Position numbers and translations under genes: made by a program
Notes under the pieces: model-generated
Databases searched by the model: none
Told to the model about the DNA's origin: nothing
What the model saw: only the letters and a program-made list of their open reading frames with translations
Shown: positions 59,148 to 64,000 of the stretch, piece after piece
How positions within the stretch are numbered: the first letter of the stretch is position 1
Layout of the letters: every line of letters starts with the position of its first letter
NCBI RefSeq assembly: GCF_018613655.1
Contig: NZ_JAGGPW010000003.1
Span: 25,780-89,779, forward strand
Direction of reading: 5' to 3'
Source of the DNA: Planococcus sp. ISL-109
GTDB taxonomy: Bacteria > Bacillota > Bacilli > Bacillales_A > Planococcaceae
Length of the DNA stretch: 64,000 nt

Positions 59148-59918
59148 ATGGCACCACTCCAAACCAAACAGCTGGCAGAGCGTCTATATGCCGCTTATAA
59201 AAACAATCGCGCACTCGAAAAAGACCAGATCCCCCCCACGCTCGACCTGTCTGCTGCCTACTCGATCCAGCATGCGCTCACTTTAAGAAAAACACAGGAC
59301 GGCGAACCGCTGAGAGGCTACAAAATCAGCTTGACGAGTCCCGAAACACAAAAATTATTCAACTCCGAAAAACCGCTGTACGGGGCATTAACCGCTCCTG
59401 CGTTATCGGACGGGACAATCGAGCTTGCTTCCATGCTGTCCCCACTCATTGAAATCGAACTGATTTTCCTGATTCAAGAAGATATTCAAACGGCGGATTC
59501 GCTAGCAACCATTTTGAGTAAAACGAAAATCGCACCCGGCATTGAAGTGCCGGATTGCCGCTTCACCGACTGGTTCCCTAATATCACACTCGGCCAAGTC
59601 GTTGCCGACAGCGCGGTCGCCGGGCGCATCATCATCGGTGAAGCCGTCGGCAATGTATCCTTTGATCAATTGGACGATATACGCGGCGAGCTGTTCTTGG
59701 ATGGTCAAGCGATCGCTTCAGGAAGATCTTCTGAAGTACTGCGCCACCCGGTCAATGCCATCAAATGGCTGGCAGAGGAACTGGAAAGCCACGGCTTGTC
59801 GCTCGAAAAAGGGATGGCGGTCTCTTCCGGCACGTTCATCTTGCCGAAAAAATTGGAAACAGGGCGATACGAAGCCCATTACGAAGGCATCGGCAGCGTC
59901 GCACTTACTGTCCATTAA
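59148..59918 (+). CDS. 2-oxopent-4-enoate hydratase-family protein (MhpD-like)
   Basis: A 256-residue FAH-superfamily hydratase. LRGYKISLTSPETQKLF (about residues 56-72) carries the catalytic Lys, and IEIELIFLIQEDI (about 103-115) with PGIEVPDCRF (about 131-140) supplies the metal-binding acids. MhpD-like enzymes hydrate 2-keto-4-pentenoate in meta-cleavage of catechols, linking in principle with the ring-cleaving dioxygenases in this window; that link is inference because they are 20-58 kb away. GGAAGGAG precedes ATG. Confidence 0.82.
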   Translation: MAPLQTKQLAERLYAAYKNNRALEKDQIPPTLDLSAAYSIQHALTLRKTQDGEPLRGYKISLTSPETQKLFNSEKPLYGALTAPALSDGTIELASMLSPLIEIELIFLIQEDIQTADSLATILSKTKIAPGIEVPDCRFTDWFPNITLGQVVADSAVAGRIIIGEAVGNVSFDQLDDIRGELFLDGQAIASGRSSEVLRHPVNAIKWLAEELESHGLSLEKGMAVSSGTFILPKKLETGRYEAHYEGIGSVALTVH

Positions 59919-59953
59919 ACAACCCCCCAGCTTTTGCAGCTGGGGGGTTGTTG
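59918..59953. terminator. Bidirectional terminator
   Basis: AACAACCCCCCAGCT pairs with AGCTGGGGGGTTGTT around TTTGC or so, between the convergent hydratase and CoA-transferase genes. Confidence 0.88.
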
Positions 59954-59972
59954 TTTCATATTCAGTTATTGC

Positions 59973-61241
59973 CTATAGCAAGAAACCGTTCTTTTTAGCG
60001 TCAAACATCAATTCATCACGGAACTTCGGATGCGCAATGCTGATCAGGCGCTTAGCGCGCTCCGCAATCGATACGCCATGCAAGCGCGCGATACCGTATT
60101 CGGTGACGATATTGTCGACATCATTTTTGCCGGTCGTGACGACCGAAAGAGGTGATAAGTTCAGTTTGATGCGGGACAAACTGTCGTTTTTCGCAGTCGA
60201 TGGCATGCAGATGTAGCCTTTGCCATTTTCAGCAAAACGCACGCCGCGGGCAAAATCGACTTGTCCACCGCTCGAGGAATAATACTTGCCGCCGACCGTT
60301 TCAGAAGCGCATTGTCCGTAAAGGTCGACTTCCGTCGTCGCGTTGATGGAAACGATGTTTTTCTCTTTGGCGATTTCCCGCGGATCGTTGACTTGGCTTA
60401 CCGGCAGCATTTCGACAGCCGGGTTGCCATCGATGAAATCGTATAAGTTTTTCGAACCGAATGCGAACGTCGCGACAATCTTCCCAGGATTCGTATATTT
60501 CCGTGTGCCGTCGATAGCGCCGGAATTAACCAAATCCGCCACGCCGTCCGGCAGCATTTCCGTATGGATACCGAGATGGCGGTGGTCTTTCAGCATGCTG
60601 ATGACGGCATTCGGCACAGAGCCGATGCCGATCTGCAGCGTATCGCCGTCTGCAATATCACCGATGATCGATGAGGCGATTTTCATATCCTTTTCGCTGA
60701 TGGCCCCGACTTGCTCTTCTGCAAGCGGCGCGTGATGTTCCACATACCCTGCAATCTGGCTGATGTGGATCTGATTGCGCCCGAATGTCCTCGGCATATG
60801 TTCATTGACTTCGAGAACGAACGGCACTTTGCCGACAAATTCCGCCACGTAATCGGCTTGCGTACCGAATGTAAAGTAACCGTGCTCATCCATCGGGGAT
60901 GCGACCGTCATGACCATCGACAAATTTGTCGTCTTCTGCAACAGGCGCGGCATTTCGTGGAAATTATTCGGAATGAGATCCATTTTTGCTTGCTGATACA
61001 CACTGCGCGTAGCACCACTCAGAAAATACGATATGTGGCGCAGTTGTTCGAGTTCCCCTCGGATGTATGCGCGGTCGCGAAGCGCCAGCATTTGATGAAT
61101 TTTGACATTGTTCAGTTGTGCAGCATGTTCTTCTAATAGATCGAGCAGCCGTATTGGCTCACCGTTTGCGATTGGTATAATGAGATCCGCATTTGGTTCG
61201 ATCAAATCGACGAATTGTTTTGGGCTGAGTTGTTTGGACAT
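59973..61241 (-). CDS. Acetyl-CoA hydrolase/CoA-transferase family protein
   Basis: A 422-residue CoA-transferase family I enzyme like 4-hydroxybutyrate or acetate:CoA transferases. GDTLQIGIGSVPNAV (about residues 206-220) and GIHTEMLPDG are domain motifs; the catalytic Glu is expected in ATTEVDLYGQ (near 304); SGGQVDFARGVRFAENGKG and YGIARLHG follow. It exchanges CoA between an acyl-CoA and a free carboxylate. CAGGAGTG precedes ATG. Monocistronic, next to a convergent FAH-type hydratase. Confidence 0.82.
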   Translation of the reverse strand: MSKQLSPKQFVDLIEPNADLIIPIANGEPIRLLDLLEEHAAQLNNVKIHQMLALRDRAYIRGELEQLRHISYFLSGATRSVYQQAKMDLIPNNFHEMPRLLQKTTNLSMVMTVASPMDEHGYFTFGTQADYVAEFVGKVPFVLEVNEHMPRTFGRNQIHISQIAGYVEHHAPLAEEQVGAISEKDMKIASSIIGDIADGDTLQIGIGSVPNAVISMLKDHRHLGIHTEMLPDGVADLVNSGAIDGTRKYTNPGKIVATFAFGSKNLYDFIDGNPAVEMLPVSQVNDPREIAKEKNIVSINATTEVDLYGQCASETVGGKYYSSSGGQVDFARGVRFAENGKGYICMPSTAKNDSLSRIKLNLSPLSVVTTGKNDVDNIVTEYGIARLHGVSIAERAKRLISIAHPKFRDELMFDAKKNGFLL

Positions 61242-61402
61242 TTCGGTTCACTCCTGATTATCTAATGATCTTTCCACTCTATCACAAGATTGCCTATTCT
61301 TGAGTTTGCAAACTCCCATTGCTATTCTGTTTTTTCAGTCGACGGATTGTAATATTAAGTGCATCACTCGCTGAAAATAAAAAAGGGCCCATGACAGGCT
61401 CG

Positions 61403-62360
61403 TGTAAAATGTAAGTTACCACACCAACACTACACGGAGGTTCTGTCATGAGCTATGTCCAGCTTACCACAAAAGAACGGGGCCAAATAGAGCTGCTCGC
61501 CCGCCTGCAATATTCGATTCGCGCCATTGCGCATGAACTGAAACGTGCAGATTCAGACGGAGGTTATCAGGCAGAGACGGCTCAAGCTGCCTACAAACGA
61601 CGCAAACAAACTGTGGAGCCAAGTCCAAACACACTCCAGAAACCCGCGAAATCATCCAACAGAAACTGAGCGAAACGTGGTCGCCGGAACAGATTGAGAA
61701 CCGGCTATTCCAAGGAACGCTCTGCTTTAAAACCATTTACCGCTGGATTTATGGGGGGCTGCTTGAGGTTCCACTCACCGTGCTCCGGCAAAAGGGCAAG
61801 CGACGGAAACCCCGGGAAACACGCGGACGATTTTCCATTGGCACGCCGATCTCGAAGCGTCCGAAAGAAGTCCGCAACCGAGAGACGTTCGACCATTGGG
61901 AGCTCGATACGGTCATCTCCAGCCGGGGAAAAAGCAAGGCACGCGTCGCAACGTTTATCGAGCGCAAAACCCGCTGGTACCGGGCGATCAAAATGGTGGA
62001 CCGGACTGCAGCTTCCATGGAGAAAGCTGTTCGGACGCTGCATCATGAGCTTCCAACAGGTGCGATCCAGACCGCCACCACCGACCGGGGCAAGGAATTC
62101 AGCTGTTACCCGGTATTGGAAAAAACGCTCGCGATCGACGTGTATTTTGCGGATCCATACTCGTCATGGCAGCGAGGAAGCAACGAAAACGGCAATGGAC
62201 TTCTGCGTGAATTCTTTCCGAAGAAAACCGATTTCGCTGGGGTAAGTGAAGCTAAGTTGACGGAAGCGCTTCGCCTAATCAACAACCGTCCACGAAAATG
62301 TCTGGAGTGGAAAACAGCCACTGAAGCCTTTGAAGACGAAGTGTTGCACTTAAATTGACA
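61403..62360 (+). mobile_element. IS30-family insertion sequence, defective
   Basis: About 960 bases. The ends are imperfect inverted repeats: TGTAAAATGTAAGT at the left, and TGTCAATTTAAGT read inward from the right. It contains one transposase gene broken by a frameshift. No clear target-site duplication was found. IS30 elements are about 1.0-1.2 kb, so this one is slightly short. Confidence 0.7.
61448..62358 (+). pseudogene. IS30 transposase, frameshifted
   Basis: Starts normally (GGAGG before ATG) as MSYVQLTTKERGQIELLARL. In the DNA-binding helix region IAHELKRADSDGGYQAETAQ lacks the usual S-P-S-T-I-S-R-E-L segment. A frameshift near 61612 then moves to a second frame that reads CGAKSKHTPETREIIQQKL and SETWSPEQIENRL to the end. 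The DDE triad is intact in that frame: HWELDTV, TTDRGKEF and NENGNGLLREFFPKK. The second frame lacks its own start, so transposase should not be made in full length. Confidence 0.82.
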
Positions 62361-62377
62361 AACTATCAGTCAAAAAA

Positions 62378-62414
62378 ACCGTTGCAGAAAAGTCCATGAC
62401 CTGACTACAACGGT
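62378..62414 (-). terminator. Terminator of the small membrane gene
   Basis: ACCGTTG-AG pairs with CT-CAACGGT around a long loop; on the minus strand seven T's follow. It lies just past the stop of the 69-residue gene. Confidence 0.55.
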
Positions 62415-62421
62415 GCTTTCT

Positions 62422-62631
62422 TCAATGATTTCGTTTTCTGGTCCACATGCTGAAAATCAATCCCGCTATACCGAACAATGCCATAACGCCCCATAATATC
62501 AGCAAGATCATCGACCCGATTCCAGCCCCTTCATCTGTGGCTGCCGTCCATTGCAGCAGGAAAAACCCAATGCTGAACAGCACAATCATGCTGAAATAGA
62601 TCATTCTGGCTTTGAAACTGAAATTCTTCAT
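62422..62631 (-). CDS. Two-helix membrane protein, hypothetical
   Basis: A 69-residue protein starting MKNFSFKARMIYFSMIVLF. Two hydrophobic helices (about residues 10-29 and 40-62) are joined by a short polar loop (TAATDEGAG), with positive residues at both ends (RKRNH), so both termini are predicted cytoplasmic. AAGGGG stands 8 bases before ATG. It lies downstream of sbcC on the same strand by about 105 bases. No family recognised. Confidence 0.6.
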   Translation of the reverse strand: MKNFSFKARMIYFSMIVLFSIGFFLLQWTAATDEGAGIGSMILLILWGVMALFGIAGLIFSMWTRKRNH

Positions 62632-62736
62632 CGTCAAAACCCCTTTAGCGTTCCGTTTGCCTTGTCAAAATTTTCAGCCTGAAAATAAGCTTTGCTTGTA
62701 TCATTCACGTTTTGGCGGAATTGTAAACTTTTTCCG

Positions 62737-64000
62737 TCACTTCAATTGGAATCGCGTCCGGCTGATGCCTTCTTTTGTCTTTTCCACTTCCAGAATCGCC
62801 GGGATGGCCGCTTTCAATTCCTGGACGTGCGAAATGACACCGATCATCCGGCCAGAGCGCTGCAAATCAATCAAAGTTTCAATCGCTTTACCGAGCGACT
62901 CCTCGTCCAGCGATCCGAACCCTTCATCGATGAACATCGTTTCGATCGAAACATTGCCTTCAAAACTTTGGATAACATCGGCCATGCCAAGCGCCAGGCA
63001 CAAGGAGGCATTGAATTTCTCTCCGCCCGACATCGTTTTGACGTCGCGCGCTTGTCCCGTATAGGCATCGTAAACGTCCAGCCCGAGCCCGCTTTGCTTC
63101 CCGCGCGCTTCCTGCCGGTCGCTTCTCGTCAAATAAAACTGCCCATTCGACAAATGTTTCAGCCGCTCATTGGCCGCTTCTAAAATCTGCTCCAAATACT
63201 CGATCTGCAAATAGCGCTCAAAAGACAACTTCAAGTCATTCTGTCCGCGAATCGTGTCATACAGATCAACAAATCGGACAAACTCAGCCTCTGCCGCCGC
63301 TTCTTTTGCGGATGCCTCAGAAATTGCATCAAAAAACATTTGGGCTCTTCTTCTGTATTCTTTGCACGCATTCAATTCAGCAAGTGCCTGTTCATAATCG
63401 GACTTGAGTACAGCCAGCGACTGTTCAGCGTCCGACATATCGACTTGCTCCCGTCCTTCAAGCAAATTTTCCAGTTCCGCCACTTGGCGCTGTGTCGTAT
63501 GCCGGTCCTGCTTGTATTGCTCAATTTGCTGTTTCAACTGCTCGTAGCGCGGCGCATCCAGCTTAGCTTGCTGGTAAGCGTCCGGTGAGGCGAAAGCGGA
63601 TTTTTCCAGCGCTTCGTAGAACCGGCTTTGTGCCTTTTCGCGCTTCGATTCTAGCTCTTCGGCATTTTTTTTTGCATGCTGGAGCGACACACTGGCGGCC
63701 GATAGTTGCTGTTCGGCCTTTTGCAAATCGGTTTGTGCTTGTTGCCATGCTGCTTCCAATGTATCCTTTGCTTTTTTTGCTTGTACCGTTTCCATTTGAA
63801 GAGCCGATATCTCACGCAGCGATTGCGGAATGGCTGCCAGTTTGCTTTCTAGCACCGCTTTTGCCGTGTCAAAGGCAGAGCGCTTGTCCGCCTCGCTTTG
63901 GCGTTTGTCCGCTTGCTGTTTCTCGAGCGCCGATAGCTGCTGTTCGAGCTCACTGAAATGCAGCTTCAGTTGGCGCAAACCTTCTTTATCCGCCTGCAAT
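62737..64000 (-). CDS. sbcC: Exonuclease SbcC (C-terminal part; gene continues past the window)
   Basis: At least 420 residues of the C-terminal half of SbcC, the Rad50-like ATPase subunit of the SbcCD nuclease that processes hairpins and DNA ends. Residues visible: a long coiled coil (rich in Ala, Gln, Glu, Lys), then the ABC signature KTMSGGEKFNASLCLALG, Walker B TMFIDEGFGSLDE and the H-loop IGVISHVQEL. The 5' end, including Walker A and the zinc hook, lies outside the window. SbcD would be expected upstream (off-window). Confidence 0.92.
   Translation of the reverse strand, partial: LQADKEGLRQLKLHFSELEQQLSALEKQQADKRQSEADKRSAFDTAKAVLESKLAAIPQSLREISALQMETVQAKKAKDTLEAAWQQAQTDLQKAEQQLSAASVSLQHAKKNAEELESKREKAQSRFYEALEKSAFASPDAYQQAKLDAPRYEQLKQQIEQYKQDRHTTQRQVAELENLLEGREQVDMSDAEQSLAVLKSDYEQALAELNACKEYRRRAQMFFDAISEASAKEAAAEAEFVRFVDLYDTIRGQNDLKLSFERYLQIEYLEQILEAANERLKHLSNGQFYLTRSDRQEARGKQSGLGLDVYDAYTGQARDVKTMSGGEKFNASLCLALGMADVIQSFEGNVSIETMFIDEGFGSLDEESLGKAIETLIDLQRSGRMIGVISHVQELKAAIPAILEVEKTKEGISRTRFQLK

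Noticed and set aside
1..64000. CRISPR array, tRNA or rRNA genes, prophage or plasmid replication genes.
   Set aside because: No regularly spaced repeats, no cloverleaf with CCA end and no rRNA-like or phage structural sequence were seen on reading both strands.

Overview
The window looks like chromosome of a low-to-mid GC Gram-positive of the order Bacillales, most likely the Planococcaceae (Planococcus-like). This is inferred from the gene repertoire and the lack of any plasmid or phage backbone: MhqR/YodB-type quinone sensors, BpsA/BpsB alkylpyrone genes, YlbC-type CAP protein, DUF1836, YumC, TrhA/YplQ, RsbR, CspB, LtaS-like synthase. Shine-Dalgarno sequences are strong and several genes start at GTG or TTG. 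No rRNA, tRNA or CRISPR array was seen.

Layout. 1-7.1 kb: small zinc-ribbon protein, deaminase, MhqR-like repressor with ring-cleaving dioxygenase, thioesterase, esterase, a frameshifted O-methyltransferase, a decayed gene relic, Na/phosphate transporter and a broken ArsR gene. 7.3-14 kb: two paralogous modules, each a SulP anion transporter divergent from a 180-residue serine-recombinase homologue that has lost its active site; an MFS transporter and a UspA gene lie between. 14-24 kb: LTA-synthase-like enzyme, patatin, small DnaJ-type zinc protein, a methyltransferase that may start at CTG, GNATs, Dph6-like ligase, fumarase, a MurE-like ligase and a FlaR-type pseudogene. 24-25 kb: cold-shock gene followed by a composite intergenic repeat whose inverted copy lies at 49.3-49.8 kb. 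25-37 kb: VOC/beta-lactamase fusion, MarR-MMPL operon, AI-2E transporter, UppP and PopT (undecaprenyl carrier recycling), CAP protein, nitronate monooxygenase. 37-41 kb: YodB/CatR-like regulator divergent from a frameshifted CatE-like gene, CorA homologue, NUDIX, a GrpB relic, GNAT. 41-45 kb: an operon joining a Tat-exported dehydrogenase pair (GMC plus subunit 3) to its own tatA and tatC behind a good CodY-box match. 45-53 kb: LysM/3D protein, BCCT relic, ferredoxin-NADP reductase, SDR, cyclophilin, polar amino-acid ABC transporter, second AI-2E. 53-64 kb: alkylpyrone genes, DJ-1/PfpI, DUF188, DUF1836, TrhA, RsbR, hydratase, CoA-transferase, a disrupted IS30 element and the 3' part of sbcC.

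Themes. Quinone/catechol detoxification appears twice with matching regulators. Envelope-lipid recycling (uppP, popT, LTA synthase, MurE-like) is well represented. The strongest candidate for something undescribed is the duplicated SulP plus dead-recombinase module with a shared near-palindromic element. A second pattern is an unusual number of genes broken by single-base insertions or internal deletions; these need read-level checks to separate assembly error from genuine decay.
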